Source: Eulemur rufifrons (lineage: Eukaryota > Chordata > Mammalia > Primates > Lemuridae). Taken from it: 64,000 bases of DNA. The notes beneath the pieces were generated by a model. It had not been told where the DNA came from and did not search any database. It saw nothing but the letters and a program-made list of their open reading frames with translations. The position numbers and the translations under genes are program-made. Within the stretch, counting starts at the first letter, position 1, and each line of letters begins with the position of its first letter. The stretch spans positions 31,148,738-31,212,737 of the forward strand of contig NC_090996.1 in assembly GCF_041146395.1 (NCBI RefSeq). Reading direction: 5' to 3'. Below are positions 35,486 to 46,010 of this stretch, piece by piece.

Positions 35486-36316
35486 CACACGGAAAACCAA
35501 GCTATCGTCACCTGACTTTCCAAACCAACCCCTCCTCAGCCTCTGAAGTGGACACGGTACGTCGTCACCCTCATTTTCGTTCTCAGGGTCCGATCTCGAG
35601 ACGGAAAGGGAAGAACATCAACGGGGAGGCTCCCGACTGGGGAAAAAAAGGTCTTTTAAATTTTCTGTGCACACTCCGGCAAGGCCTGGCTGGCAGAACC
35701 TCATCCTAATGCCATTGGCAAGCCCGATCCGTGACTTCTTTCTCCAATCTACAAAGGAAAAAATGTTATACTTCGAGGACTTAAGGGAATTAGGAGGGGG
35801 ATTTAGTTTTTAAGAGAGAAAGCGAAGTCATTTAAATTGAAAACTGATCTTGAGCCTTAGACGTGCATTTGGTTTGCAAGAAAAAATCCTCAGGCAGGAG
35901 TGATGAGAGCTGACAAGGCAAGTCTGGTCTGTCTCCCGGCCTCAACTCCTGATAGAAGGCTTCCAGGAAGGTATCTTGATCTCTGGAGCAGCTTGGGTTC
36001 TGAACCCACGTTTTAGTTTGAAAATGAGCATGACTTTCGGCGGGCCTCTAAGATACAGTTTTGTGTTCTAGGACTCACAGGGGCACCTGCCCATCCGTGA
36101 TGGCCATAAAATTTTTATCTTCCCCAAAAGGAAGCACAACTTTCAATGTCCCCATTTCATGAAACTTAGAAGAAAATCTGAAAGCAGAAGCCACTCACCT
36201 GGTTGGTTGGAGCCAACCACCCTCTGCCTCTCTTTTGTGTAATTCTCTAATCCTAGGAGTGTTAGGGTGGTCTCTCTTCTTGATTCCCATATTCTCCCTC
36301 CCCTCCGAATTAAACC
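35486..36316. other. Unique noncoding DNA
   Basis: No repeat recognised. It lies between a strong L2 copy and the micro-ORF. Confidence 0.4.
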
Positions 36317-36430
36317 ATGTCATTTTTGGATGATCCATTTCCTGAGGATATCAACTACGACCTGTCATCGCTGGAGGAAAGGGATGACGTAGAGGCGTCG
36401 CAAACGACATCGAATATGCTTTTTGTTTAA
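36317..36430 (+). other. Candidate 37-codon micro-ORF
   Basis: The frame runs from ATG at 36317 to TAA at 36428-36430 and is too short for usual ORF cut-offs. The start context AAACCATGT has A at -3. The product opens MSFLDDPFPEDINYDLSSLE, is strongly acidic, has no transmembrane segment, and ends SNMLFV. The last 60 bases keep six CpGs (TCATCG, GACGTA, GGCGTCGC, AACGAC, ATCGAA) in DNA that is otherwise CpG-poor. It could be a real micro-protein or first exon, a conserved noncoding element, or chance. I do not recognise the protein, and no clear canonical splice donor follows. Confidence 0.2.
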
Positions 36431-36479
36431 CATACCGTCCTAGTCTCCGTGTACCAAGAAATATTCATAAGTTAAAAAA

Positions 36480-36800
36480 AAAAATCATTGACTTTATTTT
36501 TAAAACTTTTTTCATTGAAAAAAAAAAACCCAGCTGGCTGCAACTAATACAAACCTTTATGTATAGAATGTGAGCATGAAAACTACTATTTTGAGGGAAA
36601 GAAAATATATGTGCTCAAAAAAGACCTGAGATACACCATAGTGATTTCTAGTATTTATTTCTGGGTGGTGGATGATGGTTTATATCTCTGTATATTTGTT
36701 TGTGCAAGACAACAATTCTCAAAACTTATTTTGTATGAAGCTCACATATCTCACATTAATTTTATAGTAAGAAAAGTAATCAACAATTTAAAAAAAATAA
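36480..36800 (+). repeat. L1M 3' UTR fragment
   Basis: TTATTTCTGGGTGGTGGATGATGG, then TCTGTATATTTGTTTG, and TTTTATAGTAAGAAAAGTAATCAACAATTTAAAAAAA match the terminal old L1 3' UTR 'tatctctgggtggtgggatt..tttataataagaaaaaa'. Confidence 0.65.
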
Positions 36801-37229
36801 ATTTTCTGTTGAAAAGAAGTCAAAGAAAGAAGCCACTCAAAGACCACATCCACTGGCTGCTTGTTAAGACTGGCAGTATGGTGGGACTTCCCTTCTGGAG
36901 TCAGAGAGCTCCACGTGGAAAGAACTAGCCGGAATGGCTCTCAGCAACAAGGTGGGGTCCAATGAAGGCTATCAAGAGACCCTGTAAGGCGCATCTACTG
37001 GGATGGCTAATGGCTCCCAACAATCCTCACCCCACTCCTCTTTTTCCAGGACTACTCAGCAATATTCCAAATAGGCTCTAAATACATGGGGGTCTGGGAC
37101 ATAGGTCCCTGATCCAAAGACTGAGACACAGAACAGACTGTGTCCATCACATCCTTTCCTGGGAACCTGAAAGTTGAACAAAGACAAGTAGTCTTGGTAG
37201 CTGAGTCACTGTGGCACAACAGCCTGGAG
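36801..37229. other. Unique noncoding DNA
   Basis: No gene or named repeat is visible between the L1 end and the MER5-like element. Confidence 0.4.
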
Positions 37230-37417
37230 CAGGGTTTTTCAGCCTTGGCATGATGGATACTTTGAACCAGCTAATTCTGGATAATTCCAATAATGTCCTA
37301 GGCCTTGTGGGATGCCTAGGATCAACCCCCTTCCACTTGTGACAGTGGAAAAAAAATGTATCTAGATATTGCCAAATGGCCCTACAAGGCAAAAATCGCC
37401 CCTGGTTGAGAGCCACT
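37230..37417 (-). mobile_element. MER5A/B-like hAT-Charlie element (reverse)
   Basis: It reads CAGGGTTTTTCAGCCTTGGCATG at one end, GCCTTGTGGGATGCCTAGGATC in the middle, TAGATATTGCCAAATGGCC, then CGCCCCTGGTTGAGAGCCACT at the other. The ends form imperfect inverted repeats. Confidence 0.75.
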
Positions 37418-37429
37418 AACCCAGAAAGC

Positions 37430-39230
37430 ATGTCCATAAATTCTGCCCGCTGAAGGCCCTAGGCCTGCTTCTACCTCCCACACTTGGCTTTATTTATTTA
37501 TTTTATTTCTCTTTTGAGTTAAAGAGTTTCTGTGCATTTGATTGCTTATGCATCACACCTCAAAAAATAGTTTTTTTGTCTCCTTTTTTTTTTAAGCTAG
37601 CCAGGACTGAGTTCTATTCCTTCGACCAACAGGATCTTAACAAAAACATACACATTCAAGAATCATCTTTGGTTTCTTGAGGTTCACAATGGTGTAGATC
37701 ATCTGTCCTCACTGAACCCTCAGTAAACCAAACACTTCTTAATTCAGCTTCTCTCTGATCTTGGAGCCGATCCGAACACAAAGGCCCGCACGCACTCCTG
37801 GGCCACATGGGATATTCAAAATACACCAGGATGTGTCAGCAACAAGAACCCTACATATTAAACCAAGGTGGCAGAGGAGCATTCCACCTAGGAGGGTAGT
37901 GGCTTGGTTATACCTGTGCTGGGGAGTTTAGAACCAACACCAGCCCATGAGGAAGTTGGAAAGCCCAGAAACAGAGATGCCATCAAAGACATGTCCTATC
38001 CAACACCAGGAAGGAACTGTACAAAATGTTCCTTAAAAAGGCTCCAACTTGCTAGAACCAAACACTAAAAATACACATGCAGATAGCATGTCTGACCCAA
38101 ACCCACACCTGTTTGGAAAGATAAGAGCCCCATATGCTCCTATTACCCTCAGCAACGGAAGGGTTTTTATCCATCCCCAGACAGCCCTGTCACCAGCAGC
38201 AAGTGGCAGTTCTGGTCCCTTACATTGTAGACAGGGACGAGACCCAGCGGCTGATGACTGGCATTCTGTAGATGGGCGAACACATCCAACATCTGCTGGG
38301 CCCCCGCACAAATCTTAGGCCCTCTAGCAAGCTGTGCCAAGTCCCACTGCTAAGTCACAATGGGAACCGTCTGCCAAAACACCAGGTGTGAAACAAAACC
38401 CGGCTCATTAGAGTCCTTAAGCCCCCACCCAAATTCCTGGAAAATGCTAGAGGCAAACGCAGGGCTGCCCGAACCACCCTATTAAGATGGTCATCAGATG
38501 GTCCACGTCAATTTCGCATTTTCTGTCAAAAGCTCCCCGCCAGTGGGCACCTCGGCGCTTACCCTTCCCACAAGAACACACGCAGAACCCGAGAGGGAGG
38601 AGTCACGCACCCCCACCCTAACGATACAAGACATCGCTTGCAAGCTGTCCGCGGCCCTGGGAGAAACTGACATGCCTGACAGAGAATGTGTGTTGGTAAC
38701 GTCCTTGATGTGTGTTTAAAGGGAAAACAGAAAGCGTGTTTCCAGGAGGTTTAGACATTGATAACCAGAAGAGAAGGTCTTGTAAACAGAGCCACAAGGA
38801 CCAAGTCCCAGCAGTCCCCGCCTTGCCCTTTGTCACCGCACCACCTCCAGGTTTGATCTTCTCCCCGAGGAGCTGGGCTTCCACTGGGGAACAAGCCCCG
38901 CTGACAGCCCTTGCCAGACACAGGGAGGAAACTGATCAGAAATGACAGCGGCACGAAGTCGTGTTAGCGCCTGCTCAGAGTGGGTTGTACGAGTGAGAGA
39001 CACAGCCGCTCCCCCTCGGAGGATGGGCGGGTGACACCAAAGCCACCCAGGATAGCCCAGGCTTCAGGACAGGCTCCGGAGCCCCTTCCCCGTCCTGGCA
39101 GTGAGGGCACACGGCTTTGCTTCGCTGAGTCTCTGTTTCCTTTAAAACAAGTCTTTCCGGACGGTTTGAAGTAGTAGAAATATTTCAGGGAAAAATACCC
39201 AACAGAGGGACTAGCAGCAGTAGCAACAGT
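37430..39230. other. Unassigned noncoding DNA, GC-richer to the right
   Basis: The only simple features are the T-rich tract near 37570-37596 and a (TTTA) patch near 37490-37506. The 37740-38560 part looks like one continuous older unit whose family I cannot name. The ORFs of 88-102 codons overlap on opposite strands and are not convincing. Confidence 0.35.
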
Positions 39231-39234
39231 AGAA

Positions 39235-39525
39235 ATCACAATAATAATACAATCATCATTTATATTATACATAATTATATAACTATTATTATCTAGTATT
39301 ATGTAATGATATATGTATCATATAAGGATTAGATATAATCACGCTATAATTATATAGCATTATATAATTACACATAAAATTATTTTATATATTTATAATT
39401 ATATATAACATATATTATTTTGCATATGTATAATACATAAGTTATGTAACATATATAATTATTATAGATATCTAATAATATATAGAGATAGATAATAAAA
39501 ATATCTAGTAATAATTACCATTATG
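39235..39525. repeat. AT-rich low-complexity tract
   Basis: About 290 bases consist almost entirely of A and T in irregular TATA, AATAAT and ATTATAT units, abutting the start of a reverse MIR. It may have grown from the MIR's trinucleotide-like tail. Confidence 0.9.
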
Positions 39526-39527
39526 AT

Positions 39528-39795
39528 TTCTATCCTTTTCTGAGCCCTCACTATAGGCCACTGACCATTATAAGTGCTTTATGAGTATTAATTCACTTGG
39601 CCCTCAAAAATGACTCCAGCATTATCCCTGTTCTACAGAAGAGGCTACGGAAGCTTGGATTTAGGCACATTTAATATAGTCATTTTACAGGTGAGAAAAC
39701 TGCAGCAGAGAGTGAGTGGTTTTAGGAACCTCCCAGAGAAGGCAAAGCTGGGATTCTCACCCAGGCAGCCTGGCTCCAAGGCTCCCAGCCGTAGC
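39528..39795 (-). repeat. MIR SINE (reverse)
   Basis: AATAATTACCATTATGATTTC..TGAGCCCTCACTATAGGCCACTGACC, AGTATTAATTCACTTGGCCCTC, TTCTACAGAAGAGGC, then CATTTTACAGGTGAGAAAACTGCAGC and CTGGGATTCTCACCCAGGCAGCCTGGCTCC. The Tm-like box appears twice, suggesting a small internal duplication or two overlapping MIRs. Confidence 0.85.
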
Positions 39796-39902
39796 CAACA
39801 CGCAGCACCGGTTCCCGTGTTCAGCAAACACTCACTATTGCTGCCACTGCGCAGCTGGCGTCGGTGCTGGTTGTGGTGATACCGCGGTGCCAGCGCACTT
39901 AG

Positions 39903-40085
39903 TATAACTATGTTTGCTGAGGACTCTCTATGTGCCGGGTGCCTTGCCATGCTATGGACTTCATATGATTTGATTCCTTTAACGACCACCCAGCGAGGAG
40001 AATGCTGCCCAGAGAAGGGAAGAACCACACCCAAAGTGGCACAGGTATTATGTGACTGCCAAGGTGTCACAGGTAGAAGCACTCG
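39903..40085 (-). repeat. MIR SINE (reverse)
   Basis: TATGTTTGCTGAGGACTCTCTATGTGCCGGGTGCCTTGCCATGCTATGG and CCCAGAGAAGGGAAGAACCACACCCAAAGTGGCACAGG are antisense MIR. Confidence 0.8.
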
Positions 40086-40169
40086 GTGGTGCTGGCAAGA
40101 GATGGACCAGGTAGATCCATCTGCTCCAGACCCCACCCCTACCCATACCGCCTCCTGTTAACCTGTTTT

Positions 40170-40290
40170 TCCCTCTCTAAAATACATTACTCCAATCAGA
40201 TAGTGTAGGTGAAACGCCTCACCCACGGCCTGGTACATAGTAAATGCCTAAAAACAGTAGCTGCTGTTGTTGTTATTATAACTAAATGTG
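40170..40290 (+). repeat. MIR SINE 3' end
   Basis: AAATACATTACTCC, GGTGAAACGCCTCACCCACGGCCTGGTACATAGTAAATGCC and a GCTGTTGTTGTTATTAT tail are the sense MIR 3' end. Confidence 0.75.
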
Positions 40291-40694
40291 AAAAGCCCCA
40301 GTCGGCATTTTCTTCCAAGAAAACGACGGAAGTATGAATTTATGACAGCGTCTGCTCAGAGGGCAGATCCTTCGCTCCCTTTAAACCCCAACAAAGCCCT
40401 TGCACTGTGAGTCGGCACCAGGTCCAAGCCCAGCCGCACACCAGGCACGCGTCCGTCTGGGCCCTGCTCCCTGCCACTCCGATGCAGAGGTTCTGGGCTC
40501 AGCGTGGGCACCTGCGGTTGGTGCCCTGGCCTGGACTCTGATCCGCAGCGTGTTTGCTGAGCGCCTGGATGCAGCAGGACCTCGAAGCCACTCAGAGCTG
40601 CAGTTCCCCCCAAAGGCTCCCCGCAAGCTGCCCGGTGCCGGTCTGCACTCACACATCCTCCCTGCCACCGGGCACCGACAGATGGGAGCTATTC
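40291..40694. other. GC-rich unique DNA with retained CpGs
   Basis: The 40400-40680 part has many CpGs for this window (CACGCGTCCG, CTGCGG, ATCCGCAGCG, TGAGCGCC, TGCCGG), but too few and too short to call a CpG island. ORFs of 95-101 codons overlap on both strands and are probably a result of high GC. Confidence 0.45.
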
Positions 40695-40745
40695 TTATTA
40701 TTTAACATTTATTAAGCGCCCACAGTGTGCCAGGAGCTGCATGGA
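40695..40745 (-). repeat. MIR SINE 3' end (reverse)
   Basis: TATTATTTAACATTTATTAAGCGCCCACAGTGTGCCAGGAGCTGC is the first 50 bases of a reverse MIR. The rest of the element is missing. Confidence 0.75.
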
Positions 40746-41384
40746 ACAGAGGTGTGGGTGGTCCTAAAGAGTCTGTCCCCAGAAGGCTGTGGCCACATGG
40801 AAGGGGGGGGGACAGGCCTCTCTTCCCGCCTACAAAACCCACCCTCCCCTGCCTCCCACTCAGCTCTGGTTCCAGCGTGTTCTGCTGGAGCAAGTAGGCA
40901 AAGATTTGGGCAAAGATTCAACGTGATCAGGACGTATAGACTCTCCCCTGTATAAGTTTGGCAGCGCCAGGCCCCAGGCTATTGGCTTAGGGAGTGGGGA
41001 GGAGCAGGTGGGTTTTACTATCACCCAAGCAGGAAGGGGATGGTGGGCTTCACAGCACCCAAGGCCATGGGCTGACATGGTGGTACATCCCTCTCTCCTT
41101 TAGTGCCCTCCCTGACTGCATCCTACGCTGTCCAGCCACACCAAAACCGTGTCCTTGGTCACCAGGAATCTCCATCAAGAGAGGGAGCAGAGACATGAAA
41201 ATGTGGCCACCCTCCCCACCAAGAGCATCTTTCTGTATGAAAACAAAAGAGTAGCAACCCAGGAAATCATGGATGCACTGTGACAATGGCACTGTTGGCC
41301 ACCAGTTGTGAGATTTCTGCAATGAGCAGGTCCTGGTCATCCATCCTGCAGGCTTCCTTTTGGTGTGGATGTGACCACCCCCAC

Positions 41385-41490
41385 GGACACTCAGAGAGGT
41401 GAAACTGTGTATCACAAGTGACCCCCGATGCCAACTCAGGTGGGTCTGAGCAGAGAGCCAAGCCCTAGGTGCTCTACCATGCTGTTTGAG
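41385..41490 (-). repeat. MIR SINE fragment (reverse)
   Basis: ACACTCAGAGAGGTGAAACTGTG, CAAGTGACC, then CCTAGGTGCTCTACCATGCTG fit antisense MIR with substitutions. Confidence 0.5.
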
Positions 41491-41514
41491 TGACATCATG
41501 GCTGTACCCCGAAG

Positions 41515-41665
41515 CCCTGCTGTACAGAGTGTACTTGGTATCACGTCCACTTTACAGATGAGAAAGTGGAGGCTCAGAGAGGTCAAGAACATGCGCAGAG
41601 TCACACAGAAAGAGGCGTGGCCAGACTCAGGTTTCCCTGCTCTAAACCCTGTTCTCTTTTTACTT
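41515..41665 (-). repeat. MIR SINE (reverse)
   Basis: ACTTTACAGATGAGAAAGTGGAGGCTCAGAGAGGTCAAGAACATGCGCAGAGTCACACAGAAAG and CAGGTTTCCCTGCTCTAAACCC are a good antisense MIR core. The 228-codon minus-strand ORF passes straight through it. Confidence 0.85.
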
Positions 41666-43907
41666 AACTGAGCCGCCTCATGAAAGAAGAAACAGCTCTT
41701 CCGAGAGCAGTTCCTGAGAAAACAGCGAATCCACAAGCTATCCCTCTCCTGGTGCCCACATTCCCTTCACTCCTAGGCACCCATGCAGTTCAGAGAGCGG
41801 ACGGAAGAGAAGGAACAGCTCAGGGCCACCTTCTCCCACGGTGGCAGATGTGCAGAACTCTGCTCTGGGACTCTGAGCCCAGTGCAAGGCAGGAAGCGGA
41901 GGCAGGGGCCAAGCTGGCCGCCCGTCCAGAGGTGGACTCTTGCTGTCCACTTCCCACCTCAAAAACAAAGCAAAAACTCCTTTGTCCCCTGGAATTTGGA
42001 AAAGATGGAGAACCTGTCTATAGGAAGCCACCTTCCTGGAATAGTAGATCCCGTCTTGAGTGCCCAGGCCACGGACAGTGGTAAGGACATCATATTTAGC
42101 CAGGTGGGTGGAGTGGAGTTCCATCTTCAAGCCGCTGTGTTTAACTTCTGACTCTGCTGCTAACGGCCTGGCCCTCTCTGTGACCTCTGAGGATGGAGAC
42201 GTGGCCTTCATCATCCCAGTGTCTCCAGAGCTTAGAAAAGAACTGACATGGAACTCAGGATCAATAAATATTTATTTTAATAAATGCGTAAGTTTCATGG
42301 ACACTTTGCCTCCTACTTTTTCAAGCCTGAAGAGCTCAATCTAGAAACTAGCCGTGGCTGAGGACAACGGTCTCAGTCACCCAGAGGAAAAGACCTCAGA
42401 GTACTGAGTCCAATGTTTCTGGACATCTCTTAAGGCTCCGTATTTAATCCAGTGAACACGCTGGCTCCTTGCATGTGGGGTGCATGTGTGACAGCTCTAT
42501 CTTTAGACAGGAGAGAAACATAAACAGGGGTGAGTATCGCTATCATAAATCACCCAGAAAAAGCACTTACCCAAAACAACCTTTAAAAGACAGGGAGGGG
42601 GCTCTGCATCACCAACAAAGGCTCAGGTTGCTGAACACCAAAGCAGCAGGGGAGAGTGTGAAATCCACGGGTCTTCCAACCCGCCCAGCCCCTGCCAACG
42701 TATTATAAAAAGCATACTTGCTGATATAGCATGCTTTTAAAATGATCAAAATGACAGATGGCTGCCACGGCAACACACCCTTTTTATAGGACTGATATTA
42801 ACCAGAAGAGATTGACAGTGTCCTTTTAATCTCTTAATTTTAAAAAAAGGTGCATTTATATAAAACAGAACGGGGCGAGTCGCTAGCATCTCCAAGTGCT
42901 TTGGAATGACGGAAGGTCCATGTACATTATGCCAAACTTAATAACTGGAAGGATTTTTTTTTTCCTTTCTTTAAATATTTCCTTATATATCGCTGATGGA
43001 ATGAGAAGTGGTGTGGTTGCGTGAATCATGGATCTAAGAAACACGATCGTGCCTCGACTGCTGTGTTGCTGGATATCCTCGTCAGATTGCTTTGACTGCC
43101 CTAGATTACAACAGTCGAGTCTGTAAAAGAGTGACATTGCCCTGATATACCCTGGCAGGAGGCATGACTGCGATCCGTGCAGGCGAGAAGAGGCTGGGTA
43201 AAGCAGCCCTCCTGGCCGTTGGTAAATCTGACCACGGATGGTGAAGCCAGATGAACCAGAAGGCAGCGCCATTGCCTAGTGAATAGATCAGTGGCAACAG
43301 GTGGTCAGGATAATGAAGATCAGAAACAAACCCACCACTTTCTTCCCTGGGGACAGTGTGTGCAGAGTTTGAGGGAGAAAGAGCGTGTTCACATCTTTGC
43401 AATAGATTTAACTATTATTGCTGTGGATAATGAGGACATGGTTTTCGCCCATCTACCACCTTATTTTGGTACCAGGACCCTGGTTTCTCCTCCACTCACA
43501 GTCTATGCAGCTTAGTAGGGGCTGACTCTGACCTCCGGCTCTAAAGGGGGCAATCAGAACAGAGATGGGGTCAGGGATGGACACAGACTACAAGAGCTGC
43601 CAGGGAGGCTGCAGTCTGGAATTTTTTCTGGAGCAGTTGGGAAGAGACTTTCCAAGATGAGATGGGTGCAAGCCTGGGCTTGCTGAGAACCACCTTTGCC
43701 CCACTTGGACATGCTGTGCTTGTGCTTGTGAGTACAGACCAGGCAGAGATAACCACTGTGGAGTGGGAGGGACACAGCCCTGGGGCTGCCAGAGCCTGTG
43801 AATCCAGCTGTGCCTGAAGCTGGGCGTCGACGCTTTCTTCTTCCCCTGCAACCAAGATGGTTTAGATTTGTGCCACTTATACCTAAAGAATCCTTAACAA
43901 ACACCTA
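41666..43907. other. Unassigned noncoding DNA
   Basis: This 2.2 kb stretch has no repeat that I can name with confidence. ORFs of 116-158 codons lie on both strands in mutual conflict. The 42995-43250 part retains CpGs and an 8-bp inverted repeat (CTCGACTG ... CAGTCGAG). Confidence 0.35.
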
Positions 43908-43977
43908 TCCTCCATCTTTCTCTCTCCTTTTCTCTCCCTCCCTTTCCCTCTCTCTTTCTCCATAACAATACAGAATA

Positions 43978-44026
<49 letters not shown>

Positions 44027-44037
44027 CACATATATAT
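43908..44037. repeat. Polypyrimidine tract followed by (TA)n
   Basis: About 55 bases of C/T (43908-43962) are followed after 18 bases by about 20 TA units (43981-44020) and a decayed TACACATATATAT end. Confidence 0.95.
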
Positions 44038-44089
44038 CTGTGCCAGACTTTTCCCATATATTCTAATGCAAACTTCCTGTTGGAAAGAA

Positions 44090-44175
44090 TCTAGTGTGTT
44101 TTCTATTCTGCCCCATCATTCACTGCTAGTTCACAGCTCGGCACACAGTAGGTGCTCAATAAATAGCCACTGCAT
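44090..44175 (+). repeat. L2 LINE terminal end
   Basis: TCATTCACTGCTAGTTCACAGCTCGGCACACAGTAGGTGCTCAATAAATAGCC is the end of an L2 3' UTR. Confidence 0.7.
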
Positions 44176-44199
44176 AAAGAGATAACGAATCATACTGAA

Positions 44200-44370
44200 A
44201 GCTCACCGTGACTTTGCAAGTGAGGCATGCCTGCTTTCATTCTGTAGCTGAGAAAACTGAGGCTTGGAGAGGTTAATTGACAAGCCCAAGGCCACAGGCT
44301 CAGTAAATGCCAGAGCCAATATATCAACCTGGACCTGCTTGACTCCAAATTCTCTTTGCCACCTCCCTGA
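44200..44370 (-). repeat. MIR SINE (reverse)
   Basis: TCTGTAGCTGAGAAAACTGAGGCTTGGAGAGGTTAATTGACAAGCCCAAGGCCACAGGC and GACTCCAAATTCTC follow antisense MIR closely. Confidence 0.85.
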
Positions 44371-45434
44371 CTCTTTAATTTAGTCCGCTGTTGACATGGC
44401 CTCTTTGGCAGTACAGAAAAGTCTCTTAGTGACTAAGATGGAGCAGCCTCGAAGTCAATGATGCCACCAGAATTTATATCAGGTGTGCATGCTGATGTCT
44501 TTCCCAATCAACAGACACTCCAAACATGCAGATTACATCACAGGGCAACAATACGAAGATCTGGAAATGGCTCAACCAGCCAGAAAGCAAAATAAGTTGT
44601 TTTTTTTTTTTTTTTTTTAACTTCAACTATAAATTTATCCAAAGTTTTCTATACATTTCTCTACCTTTCTGTAGGCAGAGTTACTCTCCATCCACTATTA
44701 AAATCAGTGCTCAATAACTCCTGGTGTCACTGCATATGTGTATGCAGACCTCTCATAAAATACAACATGCTGATTTCTGCTTCAAAATACAGAGTGCGTA
44801 GGGTTTTCTCATACCGTTGCTATCCACATCAGAGAGGCATTAATCAGCATTTTTCTGCCACTGCCTAGCTGTGGAAAGTTTAAGTTGGAAAAAACCCAGC
44901 CCTCAGAGAGCTTACTGTCTCAGAGAGGAAGGAGATGACAAAGGATGGGACACAAATCCAAGAAATGGGACATTCACCTGCTGGACTCACTGACGGGTAT
45001 TAACAGAGCCCGTTCCTTCATGGGGTACACAGAGATTCTGCACTGAGAGTCCCATTCCTGAGGTTCCTCCCGGCTCCTCGGACCTATGTCTTTTCACTTT
45101 TGAGAGCTATGTTGGAACACTGTCGAATCCTGCAGTGTCAACGAGTTGGTAAAGATACTGAGGCCCCGTCTCAAGTTCTCCAGCCAACACCACGAATTCA
45201 CCCAGGCTCTCTGCTTTGCTAAGAAGGTCTTTCTTCTTTCTTCTCCAGGGAATGCCTACCGATGCCTCTCAGGTCAATGCAATTACCACCTCTTCCCTTT
45301 GAACCACCCTCTTCCTGACTCAGAGAGGCGTCTGGCTGCTGCCCTTCCTATGTTTCCATCATATGCACTCCTGCAAGTAGACCTCAACGTCAATGGCAGA
45401 TTGGCATTAAGAGGGAAGACTCTGGTCCAGAACA
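44371..45434. other. Unique noncoding DNA
   Basis: No named repeat except a poly-T run at about 44600-44618. The 109-codon ORF near 45146 runs into a MIR and looks like chance. Confidence 0.4.
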
Positions 45435-45545
45435 TCTGGTCCAAATTTCAGCTCTACCACCGACATTCTTTGTGACCTTGAGCTAGTCACCTTTCTCTAA
45501 GTGTAGGTTTCAGGTTCTCCGTAGGCAAAAGTGCAGTCATAATGC
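45435..45545 (+). repeat. MIR SINE fragment
   Basis: AAATTTCAGCTCTACCACCGACATTCTTTGTGACCTTGAGCTAGTCACCTTTCTC is the sense MIR core. Confidence 0.75.
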
Positions 45546-45929
45546 ATGACTGTGATTCCTTACCTGAGCCCCTTGGGAGTCACCTGTATTTTGAGAATCA
45601 GCTTTGTGGGTTTTCTTTTCCAGAAAGGTATTTCAGTAGGCATATTGATTACGTAAAACCCTTGGCGGGGTCTATGACAACACATTGAAATCAAACACAT
45701 AAATATTTCCCCAGCAAAATATATGAATATTCGCACTAACTGGGATAAAGAGAGTCTATAAATAGACTTTCATCATTTCAGGTCAAGTTTTGTTCCCAAA
45801 TGAGATTTGGTGCCAAACTTCCAGAGATAAATGGATTTTCAGAGCTTTATGGAATTTAACATTACAGATAAGGGATGGTGGACCAATACTACCACTCAAC
45901 TTCATTAGAGAACATAATGTGAACATAAA

Positions 45930-46010
45930 TAGAGAGACTATACCTAAGCATTTAGTACAATGCCTAGCACATAACAAGTACTGTACTCAGTAACTGCTAC
46001 CTATCATTCC
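45930..46010 (+). repeat. MIR SINE 3' end
   Basis: AAGCATTTAGTACAATGCCTAGCACATAACAAGTACTGTACTCAGTAACTGCTA is a sense MIR tail. Confidence 0.75.

Noticed and set aside
39645..40136. Minus-strand ORF of 163 codons
   Set aside because: Its ends lie in two reverse MIRs.
40400..40680. CpG island
   Set aside because: CpGs are enriched but the segment is under 300 bases and not dense enough by eye to meet island criteria.
41050..41736. Longest minus-strand ORF, 228 codons
   Set aside because: It runs straight through two reverse MIRs (41385-41490, 41515-41665), has no recognisable domain, and overlaps other ORFs.
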